Source: Parabacteroides sp900760525 (GTDB taxonomy: Bacteria > Bacteroidota > Bacteroidia > Bacteroidales > Tannerellaceae). Taken from it: a stretch of DNA of 64,000 nt. Of this stretch, positions 27,283-35,157 are shown one piece after another (position 1 is the first letter of the stretch; each line of letters opens with the position of its first letter). The notes beneath the pieces are model-generated. The model saw only the letters and a list, made by a program, of their open reading frames with translations. It searched no databases and had not been told where the DNA came from. Position numbers and translations under genes: made by a program. Location: assembly GCF_049860805.1 (NCBI RefSeq), contig NZ_CP187555.1, forward strand, positions 4,588,001 to 4,652,000. The letters run 5' to 3'.

Positions 27283-27345
27283 CAGGTCGATAATGTTTGG
27301 CAGCGTTCCACTTATTCAGTCGGTTTGCTGTTTGTTATCAAATTC
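27283..27345 (-). repeat. attC-like site 10
   Basis: Box gttatcaaattc (27334-27345) is the reverse complement of gaatttgataa (27843-27853). Confidence 0.86.
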
Positions 27346-27827
27346 TCATTTATCCATTTATTTACTTTTTTCGTTACAAATGACATTGGAGAAACACCTG
27401 AATTATTATTCACTGTTATATCTGCACCATTTTCCAATAATGTAATCGCAGATTTGTCATTTCTATCAAAAATGGCAATGAATAGCGGGGTACGACCATT
27501 TTCTTCTTGGATATTTAAGTTTGCCTTTGACCCTGCAAGAAGTTCTATAATTTCCGGGCTATTCTCTTGAGCAGCGAAATGCAACGCCGTCCACCCAGAG
27601 TCATCTTGCAAATCCAAATTCAAACCATTCATTTTGTATTGCTTTATTAGTTCAATGGCAAACGTACTCTTTCCTTCGACAATGAAATTCATTAATAGAT
27701 TTCTTCCATCTCTATCCACAAAATCACATCCATACTTATCCACAAATGATATGACTTTTGTAAAATCATCTTCGTCGAATAATTCAAACATCAGATCTTC
27801 TGCTTTTTCGTTATATTTTGTACTCAT
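27312..27827 (-). CDS. Ankyrin-repeat cassette protein
   Basis: 171 residues with about three to four ankyrin repeats: DGRNLLMNFIVEGKSTFAIE, SGWTALHFAAQENSPEIIEL and NGRTPLFIAIFDRNDKSAIT. Such small ankyrin proteins serve as immunity or effector-binding proteins in polymorphic toxin systems. Cytoplasmic. Cassette limits 27294-27853. Confidence 0.82.
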   Translation of the reverse strand: MSTKYNEKAEDLMFELFDEDDFTKVISFVDKYGCDFVDRDGRNLLMNFIVEGKSTFAIELIKQYKMNGLNLDLQDDSGWTALHFAAQENSPEIIELLAGSKANLNIQEENGRTPLFIAIFDRNDKSAITLLENGADITVNNNSGVSPMSFVTKKVNKWINENLITNSKPTE

Positions 27828-27842
27828 AACTGCTTTATTTTA

Positions 27843-27905
27843 GAATTTGATAATGTTCGGCAGCTAATCGCCATTTTGGGCGATTAAGGTGTATGTTAGC
27901 ATCAC
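27843..27905 (-). repeat. attC-like site 9
   Basis: Box gttagcatca (27895-27904) is the reverse complement of tgatgctaa (28453-28461). The interior holds AATCGCC...GGCGATT, a perfect 7-bp stem. Confidence 0.85.
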
Positions 27906-27919
27906 TTCTAATAAAAGAA

Positions 27920-28441
27920 TCACATATCAGCTAATTTCCACTTTACTTCAGAAGCTGATACATCATCATCAATATATGCTTGCAAATAAGCAGCTAAATC
28001 TTTATATCGACTTTCACCGTTGCAATCATATACCCATAATTCCGGTTCTTCTGTACCGTCAAACCATATTAGGCAAATCATTTCATAGCCATTATCGCTT
28101 GCTGCAAAAATGGAAATTCTGTTTGGCGCAAATAGTCCAGTAGCATGGTCTTCCCAATAATCCTTTGAAGCTTTTATGTCGCGAACAATTCCTATCAACC
28201 GTTCATCCTTTTCATCTTCATTCCATGGACTTTCCATTTCTTTTGTATCAAGCCAATCTCCATGTGTCGCATTAATCCATTTACCAAATGCCCCATACCT
28301 GATTTTCAACATAGGAGAGACATTTCTATAAACTCCTTTTTCAAGGGTAGGCACTCCCTTATGAAAGTCGATAGCTTGGCTTATTTGAACCTTACCTTCT
28401 AAATCAATGACTTCATCAAGCAATTCTTTTATTGTTTTCAT
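27920..28441 (-). CDS. SUKH-like cassette protein
   Basis: 173 residues. The C-terminal phrases ICLIWFDGTEEPELWVYDCN and YKDLAAYLQAYIDDD fit the last strands and helix of SUKH (SMI1/KNR4) proteins, while the N-terminal half is less typical (IRYGAFGKWINATHGDWLDT). A likely toxin-neutralising protein; the superfamily call is moderate. Cassette limits 27854-28461. Confidence 0.5.
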   Translation of the reverse strand: MKTIKELLDEVIDLEGKVQISQAIDFHKGVPTLEKGVYRNVSPMLKIRYGAFGKWINATHGDWLDTKEMESPWNEDEKDERLIGIVRDIKASKDYWEDHATGLFAPNRISIFAASDNGYEMICLIWFDGTEEPELWVYDCNGESRYKDLAAYLQAYIDDDVSASEVKWKLADM

Positions 28442-28449
28442 TCTTTTTT

Positions 28450-28517
28450 ATTTGATGCTAATGTCCGGTGGCTAACCGACCTTTTCAGGGGAGGGTAAGC
28501 CGCTTGTTATGTATCTT
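28450..28517 (-). repeat. attC-like site 8
   Basis: Box gttatgtatctt (28506-28517) is the reverse complement of aagatacataa (29499-29509). Confidence 0.86.
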
Positions 28518-29485
28518 TATAAGTTGGGATGACTTACCCAATTATATTTTTTCATTAACTTTTCCATTGCTTTATTCTCTGCATTATTATTTCTGAAATA
28601 AATATATACAGATTTCAAGGTTTTCAGATGAAATAATGTTTTTTCCAACTCTTCGGTTGTTAGACATGTTAGTTCCGTTGCGACAAAACGCTGCAATTTC
28701 GGAAGATATCTGACACTGTCTATACCATAGCGCAGATTCGGGCAGCCTGCCAACTCCAACAATTCCAAGTTGCTCAGTTTTGACAAGTCTGGCAAGGTCT
28801 CAAGACTGAAAGTCCAGTGCAGATAAAGTCTTTTCAGATTAACCAATTTAGATATCCACGAAAAATCCGAGCATTTCGTCTGCCTTTTCAGATACAGATA
28901 TTCCAAATTCGGAAATTTGTCAGGCAAACACTCCCCGTTTGTCAGTTTGGAGAATATGGATAACTTTTTCATATTGAAGTTAGGATTCAGACTCGATGCG
29001 TCCATTTTTTTGACCTCCAATTCTTTAAGATTTGTCAAACTGTTAATGACAGAAAGTTGTTTTTTAGTAATTTCCAAATAGTCTCCAAAATTAAGAGCAT
29101 CTAAGAACTTTAACTCTTGCAGGCTCTGCAATGATATGCTTCTTTTAATCAGACCTAAAATTGAAAGACTTTGCAGTAATGGAGTATATTGAACAAAATC
29201 AATAGAATCCAATTCTGCTTTATGCGGAAAGTTGGAGACAAGTAAATGCCGTACATTACTCAAAAATTCAATAATATTGAGATTGTATATCAAATCTTCA
29301 TCTTCTTGACTTATTCCTAAATCACAATCAATACATATCATACAATCATTCATTCCAAGCAATTTATTAATGGATTGCAATTGACTCACAGTATATCCCT
29401 GTGTACCAAATAATTGTATTGATTCTCCTTGTACTATGGTTATATTTGCAATTTCCTGTGAAGTTTGTTTACGAATATATATCAT
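28517..29485 (-). CDS. Leucine-rich-repeat cassette protein
   Basis: 322 residues with at least six leucine-rich repeats (SLTNLKELEVKKMDASSL; FPNLEYLYLKRQTK; LVNLKRLYLHWTFSLETL; LSNLELLELAGCPNL). No signal peptide, so it acts in the cytoplasm. It differs from the LRR protein at 21606-23078, so two unrelated LRR cassettes are present. Likely role: binding a toxin as an immunity protein. Confidence 0.72.
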   Translation of the reverse strand: MIYIRKQTSQEIANITIVQGESIQLFGTQGYTVSQLQSINKLLGMNDCMICIDCDLGISQEDEDLIYNLNIIEFLSNVRHLLVSNFPHKAELDSIDFVQYTPLLQSLSILGLIKRSISLQSLQELKFLDALNFGDYLEITKKQLSVINSLTNLKELEVKKMDASSLNPNFNMKKLSIFSKLTNGECLPDKFPNLEYLYLKRQTKCSDFSWISKLVNLKRLYLHWTFSLETLPDLSKLSNLELLELAGCPNLRYGIDSVRYLPKLQRFVATELTCLTTEELEKTLFHLKTLKSVYIYFRNNNAENKAMEKLMKKYNWVSHPNL

Positions 29486-29495
29486 ATTGAATTTT

Positions 29496-29557
29496 ATTAA
29501 GATACATAATGTATTTCAGCTAACTGCATTTAGCTGTTAAGTTGATTGTTACCAACA
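29496..29557 (-). repeat. attC-like site 7
   Basis: Box gttaccaac (29548-29556) is the reverse complement of gttggtaa (29899-29906). The interior is unlike other sites: AACTTAACAGCTAAATGCAGTT. Confidence 0.75.
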
Positions 29558-29880
29558 TTTATTTTTTCAATTCTCCCAATAAGCATATATTGGCTATGTG
29601 ATATTAAATATTCTTCATTTTTTTCTTCGTATTTATTTTCTAAACACAAAGCACCACCGACAATAACATCAACATTCGTTTCTAAATCAAAATATTCTTT
29701 TTCATATCTGGGTTTCAAAATTAGAATACAACTTTTTTGTCCATTAAAATCTAAAAAACTATCAGATTTGAAAAGAAGAAATGTAGGAGAAAGTTGCTTT
29801 ATTACTATACCATGAAGAATATTACTACCATTATGATTGAAACCCCACGGTTCATCTACTGTTAGTTTGTACTTGACCAT
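29530..29880 (-). CDS. Uncharacterised cassette protein, 116 residues
   Basis: A small soluble protein, probably a beta barrel or sandwich (GIVIKQLSPTFLLFKSDSFL; NVDVIVGGALCLENKYEE). It is unlike any family I can name. The start MVKYKLTVDEPWGFNHNG is well placed 19 bases inside its cassette. Its 3' end overlaps the att site. Immunity role by context only. Confidence 0.55.
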   Translation of the reverse strand: MVKYKLTVDEPWGFNHNGSNILHGIVIKQLSPTFLLFKSDSFLDFNGQKSCILILKPRYEKEYFDLETNVDVIVGGALCLENKYEEKNEEYLISHSQYMLIGRIEKINVGNNQLNS

Positions 29881-29893
29881 ATTTATTAATTTT

Positions 29894-29958
29894 CTTTAGT
29901 TGGTAATGTTTGTCAGCGTTCCGCTTATTCAGTCGGTCTGCTGTTTGTTATCAATGCC
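29894..29958 (-). repeat. attC-like site 6
   Basis: Box gttatcaatg (29947-29956) is the reverse complement of cattgataa (30385-30393). Confidence 0.86.
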
Positions 29959-30360
29959 TTACCGATTATAAAGTTGATTTAGCATTTTGAAATAATCATT
30001 TCCAAACCCTTCAACATAATCATCCATTACGCCATATATGTTGTTTTTACTATCAACAAGCAAGACCATATATCCATGTTCGTATTCCCCAAAAGGACAA
30101 ATATCCGAAACATGGAGTAGTTCACAAAATTGGTCGTAGAATAAGTAATGCGGATTATCGTTTAATGTTTTCTTTAAATTAAAATGCACATCCACTTTTG
30201 GAAACTGAAATTCCTGATTGTAGAAATAAATAAGGAAATCTATCAACTTTGAAGTCGGTTGGTAGTTTGCTTTAGAATAAATTGCCACAAGCTCATTCGG
30301 GCTTATGATTACCCGATTTTCCCAGTGGCAATTCGTTTTAAGATATTGCTTCAGTTCCAT
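29959..30360 (-). CDS. SUKH-3-like immunity protein
   Basis: 133 residues from ATG 30360 (MELKQYLKTNCHWENRVIIS); an upstream ATG at 30387 overlaps the cassette boundary and is less likely. The pattern LIDFLIYFYNQEFQFP, YLFYDQFCELLHVSDICPFG and MVLLVDSKNNIYGVMDDYVE matches the SUKH-3 branch of SMI1/KNR4 proteins. Predicted to neutralise a contact-delivered toxin. Cassette limits 29907-30393. Confidence 0.68.
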   Translation of the reverse strand: MELKQYLKTNCHWENRVIISPNELVAIYSKANYQPTSKLIDFLIYFYNQEFQFPKVDVHFNLKKTLNDNPHYLFYDQFCELLHVSDICPFGEYEHGYMVLLVDSKNNIYGVMDDYVEGFGNDYFKMLNQLYNR

Positions 30361-30382
30361 ACTACTTTTATTTTTTATTTTG

Positions 30383-30443
30383 CACATTGATAATGTTTGG
30401 CAGCGTTCCGCTTTTTAGTCGGTTTGCTGTTTGTTAGTCGCTT
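30383..30443 (-). repeat. attC-like site 5
   Basis: Box gttagtcgctt (30433-30443) is the reverse complement of aagcgactaa (31366-31375). Confidence 0.86.
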
Positions 30444-31347
30444 ATTCCCATTCAAATGTTGATAAGTAACGAAGACCATTATAGTCCGCAATCTCTTCAA
30501 CATATTTTTTAGGTATGCCAAGATGACCTTTCATGTTTTCTTTAAGAATAAAAACTTTTTGGTTTTTCTTTTTATCTCTAAAACCATTCGGGATATAGCA
30601 GAAAGTACAATTATTTGAGGCATTATTAAGGCCATTTCTATTTAATGATTTTTCAACCCAACAATCAAGTACATTATTGTCTATTATAACTGATTGAATT
30701 AATTGAACAGAATTCATTGTACATGTTTTGTCAATTTTAATTCTTAAAAACTCTGGATAATAGAATTTTATACCTAAGTCTTTACAGAACTGACAACGAT
30801 GTTCGGGATTGGGACGCTTTTTGCTCTGACCGGATTCATACGCTTCCAACTCCTTGAGGTATTGCTCTTGATTAAAATACTCCATAAATTCGGTTTCATT
30901 TTTATCGGTATGCCCAATCCATGTCATATATTTCAAACCGGCAGTCGAGGCTGTTGTACCAGTCGGATTAAGTTCAAAAATAAAAGAGCCCAAGAAGGAT
31001 ACCGATACGGTATTCGTCGCTTTCTGCAATGATATACCCTCATGGCTATTATACATGATTGCCGCATTTGCGACAGTTATTTTTTTCGCTCTTAGTATTT
31101 CCTTGATTTTATCTGTGTCTGCCGGAATAACATTCAACAGATTCTCAAGTCCTTCAGAAGAATATTTCATAATAAGAGAATCTTCGTCATAGTCCATTAC
31201 ACCAAGCTCTTTACAGAACTGGCAACGAAGTTCCTTATTGTCTTCATCGTATTCTTTCCACCATTGACGGAAAGCCGATTGATCCATATATTTCTCAAAG
31301 TCAGCTTCGGAATCGAATTGACCGACCCATATCATTATCTTGCTCAT
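30442..31347 (-). CDS. Tandem Imm22 immunity protein
   Basis: 301 residues composed of two related halves. The first has MIWVGQFDSEADFEKYMDQS and LRCQFCKELGVMDYDEDSL; the second has MTWIGHTDKNETEFMEYFNQ and HRCQFCKDLGIKFYYPEFLR. This is the immunity protein 22 pattern, duplicated. Each half keeps the RCQFCK(E/D)LG motif, whose two cysteines may bind metal. Like the double SUKH gene, it shows in-gene duplication of an immunity domain. Confidence 0.75.
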   Translation of the reverse strand: MSKIMIWVGQFDSEADFEKYMDQSAFRQWWKEYDEDNKELRCQFCKELGVMDYDEDSLIMKYSSEGLENLLNVIPADTDKIKEILRAKKITVANAAIMYNSHEGISLQKATNTVSVSFLGSFIFELNPTGTTASTAGLKYMTWIGHTDKNETEFMEYFNQEQYLKELEAYESGQSKKRPNPEHRCQFCKDLGIKFYYPEFLRIKIDKTCTMNSVQLIQSVIIDNNVLDCWVEKSLNRNGLNNASNNCTFCYIPNGFRDKKKNQKVFILKENMKGHLGIPKKYVEEIADYNGLRYLSTFEWE

Positions 31348-31364
31348 TTTCTTTTTTTATTTTT

Positions 31365-31426
31365 CAAGCGACTAATGGTTTGCAGCTTGCCGCCGTGAGG
31401 TGGCACAGGTGCTTGTTATCAGTCAC
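31365..31426 (-). repeat. attC-like site 4
   Basis: Box gttatcagtca (31415-31425) is the reverse complement of tgactgataa (31937-31946). Interior GCACCTGTGCCACC...GGCGGCAAGCTGCAAACC. Confidence 0.86.
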
Positions 31427-31428
31427 TT

Positions 31429-31920
31429 TTATTTCAAATCTTCTTTATTTATAGTAATTATTCTATTCGGTATAAAGAATTGAGATGCTTCCACATCTAT
31501 GCTGTTTGATATATAGCACTTCCAAAATTTCACGTATAGAAATTTCTTTTTGATTTTACGAAAAAACTTGGAAACCATTTGAGAAAAATCATTATTATCA
31601 GAACAGCAATAAAAACGTCCAGCAATGTATGCCATATCTTCCCTTTGAAAAGGAACTCTATATTCTAAAACTGGACTTTTCACATAGTCCAATACTTCAG
31701 CTGTTGTTCCATCATAATATTCATGTGTATAATATGATATATATTGTTGGAAAGATTTTCCGGTCAAATACATCTTCCGGTCATTAGCACAAATGTCAAA
31801 AGGAGATAAATCTCCTTTATAATGTGGGACACACAACAACTCTCCAAATACACTTCTAAGCGTATTTGCAATCATCTCATCATCATTTTTATGCGAATAG
31901 AATTCAAATTGCTTTCCCAT
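31429..31920 (-). CDS. Uncharacterised cassette protein, 163 residues
   Basis: Soluble, no recognised family. Phrases for searching: FEFYSHKNDDEMIANTLRSV, YLTGKSFQQYISYYTHEYYD and FFIPNRIITINKEDLK. The C-terminal part is strand-rich and may be an alpha/beta immunity fold. Cassette limits 31376-31946. Confidence 0.58.
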   Translation of the reverse strand: MGKQFEFYSHKNDDEMIANTLRSVFGELLCVPHYKGDLSPFDICANDRKMYLTGKSFQQYISYYTHEYYDGTTAEVLDYVKSPVLEYRVPFQREDMAYIAGRFYCCSDNNDFSQMVSKFFRKIKKKFLYVKFWKCYISNSIDVEASQFFIPNRIITINKEDLK

Positions 31921-31937
31921 GTTCTACTGGTTTTAAT

Positions 31938-31995
31938 GACTGATAATGGTTTGCAGCTTGCCGCCGTTAGGCGGAACAGGTGCATGTTATTCGCA
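31938..31995 (-). repeat. attC-like site 3
   Basis: Box gttattcgca (31986-31995) is the reverse complement of tgcgaataa (32629-32637). The interior holds TCCGCC-TAAC-GGCGG, a strong short stem; close sibling of site 4. Confidence 0.85.
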
Positions 31996-31997
31996 TA

Positions 31998-32621
31998 TTA
32001 TTCGGGTCGCCAATATGGATGTAATGCCGTTCCAATATTAAACATTGGAACATTAAACTCATTTATCCATTCAAGGCGAGTCCAAATGCCAGAGTTTTCA
32101 CCGACCATAAGCATCTTTTCATTACAAAAAACAGCTTCCATTTCATAAGGGCGACGACCAATTTCAAAGTTCATTACAATAAATCTAACTGGAGCTTTAT
32201 CTTGTAACGGTACAACAACCGAATTGCATTTTAAGGTGGATTTTGCCACTTTACCTAATGTCTTTCTACTATGTCTTACAGCTTCAATAGAGCGTTTGGC
32301 ATTTCTCGAAATCGCCATAGGTCTATATATCGGACCAAATTCCGGCTCTACATCATTTGGCAAGACATCCATTTTATCTACTAACTTTGTAAGACCGTCA
32401 ATCATCATTTCTTTTATTTCATTTGAATTAATATTGCAAAATCCCGCCCATGCAACAAGCTGTTTGTCGGTAGGAAAACTCTCGCCGTCCACATCAAACC
32501 ACACATTAAAATCGCTGCCCAAAGAATTGATATAGATAGGAGATTTGGCTGTATATAGTCCCCAATCATCAATTTGCCAAAGCGAGCAATCAAAGTTTGA
32601 TATATAGTTTTTTTCTTCCAT
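31998..32621 (-). CDS. Uncharacterised cassette protein, 207 residues
   Basis: Soluble. The N-terminal part is aromatic and strand-rich (YISNFDCSLWQIDDWGLYTA; DFNVWFDVDGESFP) and the C-terminal part has YEMEAVFCNEKMLMVGENSG and LHPYW. Family not recognised; it could be a DUF-type immunity protein. Cassette limits 31947-32637. Confidence 0.58.
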   Translation of the reverse strand: MEEKNYISNFDCSLWQIDDWGLYTAKSPIYINSLGSDFNVWFDVDGESFPTDKQLVAWAGFCNINSNEIKEMMIDGLTKLVDKMDVLPNDVEPEFGPIYRPMAISRNAKRSIEAVRHSRKTLGKVAKSTLKCNSVVVPLQDKAPVRFIVMNFEIGRRPYEMEAVFCNEKMLMVGENSGIWTRLEWINEFNVPMFNIGTALHPYWRPE

Positions 32622-32629
32622 TTGTTTTT

Positions 32630-32690
32630 GCGAATAATGTCTGGTGGATAATCATCATTAAATGAGATTGATCCGCTTGTTATCCGTCTC
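32630..32690 (-). repeat. attC-like site 2
   Basis: Box gttatccgtc (32679-32688) is the reverse complement of gacggataa (34721-34729) on the far side of the IS element. This confirms that both halves belonged to one cassette. The box overlaps the stop codon of the SUKH gene. Confidence 0.86.
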
Positions 32691-33119
32691 ATTCCTTTTT
32701 TAATGATGAAATAAACGATTCAAAATCACTCGCCAATAAGGAAAGAGCTACTTCTTCCATTTCCAAGAAATAGATTTTACCTTCAGCTTTGTCAAAAACG
32801 AAATAATTGCCGAATGGATCTATAGCAAATGGTATTACAGTATTCGGGATTATATCACTCAAATCAGTTATTGTCGCCGAATACGTCAAGTCTTCAAATT
32901 CTGTGGACTTTATGGGCAGAAAGAAATCCACCACATAATCCTGACTATTTTGAGTGTATATCGTTTTATTTGGTTGACCTCCGTTATTGGCAAGAAGGAA
33001 CGATTTGATTTCCTGCGGGAAAATAAATTTGTTTTTCCGCTCAACATCAGCTATATCCTTAGCTGTAATTGATTCTGATTTATTGTTAACCTTAATTCCG
33101 CAAAACTTTGATTTAAATT

Positions 33120-34688
33120 AATTTATAAGTTCCTGAGCAACAAAAAGTTGCCCAGGATTTTGCCGTGTCAGATTTTTCACTTATCTTAGTGTTGCAATTA
33201 GAAAACAAGCGAAAATCGTAACAAGGCATGGCAAAGGTACAAATAAAATCTGAGAAACTCACACCTTTTGGAGGAATTTTTTCAATCATGGAGAAATTTG
33301 ACTCCATGCTTTCACCCGTTATCGACTCAACACTGGGTCAGAGATGCCGCAGTATCATCGGATATCAGTTCAGCGAGATAGTCCGTTCGCTGATGAGCGT
33401 TTATTTCTGTGGCGGCTCATGCGTGGAAGACGTAACGTCACAACTGATGCGCCATCTCTCGTATCATCCTACCCTTCGTACATGCAGCTCTGATACCATC
33501 CTCAGAGCCATCAAGGAACTGACACAGGAAAACATCTCCTATACTTCCGACCAAGGCAAGACCTATGATTTCAATACTGCAGACAAACTCAACACATTGC
33601 TTATAAACGCTTTGGTTTCTACAGGCGAGTTGAAGGAAATTGAGGAATACGATGTTGACTTTGACCATCAGTTTCTTGAAACGGAGAAGTATGATGCAAA
33701 ACCGACCTACAAAAAGTTCCTCGGCTACAGGCCTGGCGTATATGTTATCGGTGACAAGATAGTCTATATCGAGAACAGCGATGGCAACACGAATGTGCGT
33801 TTTCATCAGGCAGACACCCATAAGAGATTCTTCGCTCTTCTGGAATCCCAGAACATCCGTGTAAATCGCTTCAGGGCAGACTGCGGTTCCTGCTCGAAGG
33901 AAATCGTCAGTGAGATAGAGAAGCATTGCAAACATTTCTACATCCGTGCCAACCGATGCAGTTCGCTCTACAATGACATCTTTGCTCTGAGAGGATGGAA
34001 GACGGAGGAGATTAACGGCATCCAGTTCGAACTCAATTCCATTCTCGTTGAGAAATGGGAAGGCAAGTGCTATCGTCTTGTCATCCAGAGACAAAGACGC
34101 AACAGTGGCGACCTTGACCTATGGGAAGGCGAATACACTTACCGTTGTATTCTGACCAACGATTACAAGTCATCGACAAGGGACATTGTTGAATTCTACA
34201 ATCTGCGTGGCGGCAAGGAACGTATCTTTGACGACATGAACAACGGATTCGGTTGGAGCAGGCTCCCCAAGTCATTCATGGCGGAGAATACTGTCTTTCT
34301 TCTGCTTACTGCATTGATACACAATTTCTACAAGACCATCATGAGCAGGCTTGACACCAAGGCTTTTGGGCTCAAGAAAACGAGTCGCATAAAGGCTTTT
34401 GTCTTCAGATTCATCTCCGTACCTGCCAAGTGGATCATGACTGCAAGGCAATACGTGCTGAATATCTACACAGAGAACCGCGCTTATGCAAAACCCTTCA
34501 AAACAGAATTCGGATAAGAATCCTTTCTTTCCGGTTAGAATCTGCGTATTACCTCAAGTCGCATCGTGGGGTAAGGGGATGTTGGCTACATATTGATGTT
34601 GTGCTGTTGCTTTTTACTGAAAGCTACTACTAACGACTCATAAATCTACCCTTAATCGTGTATTGGATGATAGTTGCGGATTTTAGGG
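33120..34688 (+). mobile_element. IS1380-family insertion sequence
   Basis: About 1,569 bp flanked by a 7-bp direct repeat TTAAATT (33113-33119 and 34689-34695), taken as the target duplication. Part of the repeat could be chance because the site is A/T-only, so the true size may be 4-7 bp. Terminal inverted repeats are not obvious by eye. Just inside the left end, cctgagcaac and gttgcccagg (33131-33155) form a hairpin before the transposase gene, as IS ends often do to block read-in transcription. Confidence 0.75.
33228..34517 (+). CDS. IS1380-family transposase
   Basis: 429 residues with DDE-type features: YDVDFDHQFLETEKYDAKPT (about residues 139-158, with the first Asp region), FRADCGSCSKEIVSEIEKHC (about 219-238) and an FYNLRGGKERIFDDMNNGF segment (about 321-339) carrying the YREK-like Glu. 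This is the pattern of IS942/IS612-type elements of Bacteroides. Full length and intact. It reads opposite to the gene it interrupts. Confidence 0.88.
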   Translation: MAKVQIKSEKLTPFGGIFSIMEKFDSMLSPVIDSTLGQRCRSIIGYQFSEIVRSLMSVYFCGGSCVEDVTSQLMRHLSYHPTLRTCSSDTILRAIKELTQENISYTSDQGKTYDFNTADKLNTLLINALVSTGELKEIEEYDVDFDHQFLETEKYDAKPTYKKFLGYRPGVYVIGDKIVYIENSDGNTNVRFHQADTHKRFFALLESQNIRVNRFRADCGSCSKEIVSEIEKHCKHFYIRANRCSSLYNDIFALRGWKTEEINGIQFELNSILVEKWEGKCYRLVIQRQRRNSGDLDLWEGEYTYRCILTNDYKSSTRDIVEFYNLRGGKERIFDDMNNGFGWSRLPKSFMAENTVFLLLTALIHNFYKTIMSRLDTKAFGLKKTSRIKAFVFRFISVPAKWIMTARQYVLNIYTENRAYAKPFKTEFG

Positions 34689-34720
34689 TTAAATTCAAGT
34701 TCCATTTTATTTTTTATTTT

Positions 34721-34860
34721 GACGGATAACGGTTTGCAGCTATACGCAGGCAGGGATTTTTACCACTAAGCTACCTACGATGAACTGAACTTTAAATTTA
34801 CCACTTTCCTGTCTTACGAAGCACGAACCCCCTGCTTGCGTATAGGTGATGTTATGCGGT
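34721..34860 (-). repeat. attC-like site 1 (ermF cassette), long form
   Basis: About 130 bp, twice the length of the other sites. Box gttatgcgg (34851-34859) is the reverse complement of ccgcataa (36020-36027). Internal arms gctatacgcaggcaggg (34739-34755) and ccctgcttgcgtataggt (34829-34847) pair imperfectly. The central loop (34756-34828) is uncharacterised. Confidence 0.82.
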
Positions 34861-34890
34861 CGGCTTTCATTTTCTCTTCTTTCTCGTTAA

Positions 34891-34916
34891 TTTGTCAAGC
34901 AAAGTTACTAAATTTG
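34891..34916 (+). promoter_or_regulatory. Candidate promoter for ermF
   Basis: TTTG (34891-34894) and TAAATTTG (34909-34916) resemble the Bacteroides -33 and -7 boxes, though spaced 14 rather than about 19 bases apart. The leader of about 235 bases to ermF holds a tgctgtca...tgatggca hairpin but no evident leader peptide. Confidence 0.4.
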
Positions 34917-35157
34917 CAGTCAAGCAATTTCAATTTTTGAATTATGTATTTCAGCAGACCTTGGACTTCTATCTAAGTGATAGGCAGTCCTGAATAAATT
35001 CCAATCAATCTTTTAGGGCAAGACAATCAGTCTATGCTTTGTGTGTGCTGTCATTTTTTTTGATGGCATTGCTTTGTCGTAGTTGCTCTGTCGGGTAATA
35101 CTGTCTATTCACTTCTCTGTGATTTGAATTCAAGTATTCACCTGTAAGAAGTTACTA

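Larger units (their letters stand above)
32689..34705 (-). pseudogene. SMI1/KNR4 (SUKH) immunity gene split by an IS element
   Basis: The 3' part (32689-33112, read leftward) encodes a SUKH protein body (SITAKDIADVERKNKFIFPQ; EIKSFLLANNGGQPNKTIYT; VIPFAIDPFGNYFVF) but has no start codon; the frame closes at a stop contributed by the IS. The 5' part is on the far side: ATG at 34705 followed by codons for MELEF. Joining 34705-34689 to 33112-32689 gives a continuous 146-residue frame starting MELEFKSKFCGIKV, the normal size for the family. The only lesion is the insertion. A shorter GTG-started product (32689-32934) could be made but would lack half the fold. Confidence 0.88.

Noticed and set aside
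33131..33155. Left terminal inverted repeat of the IS1380 element at the cctgagcaac hairpin
   Set aside because: Taking this as the end leaves 11 extra bases that are not part of the interrupted gene. The direct repeat TTAAATT and the restored frame fix the boundary at 33119/33120 or within a few bases of it.
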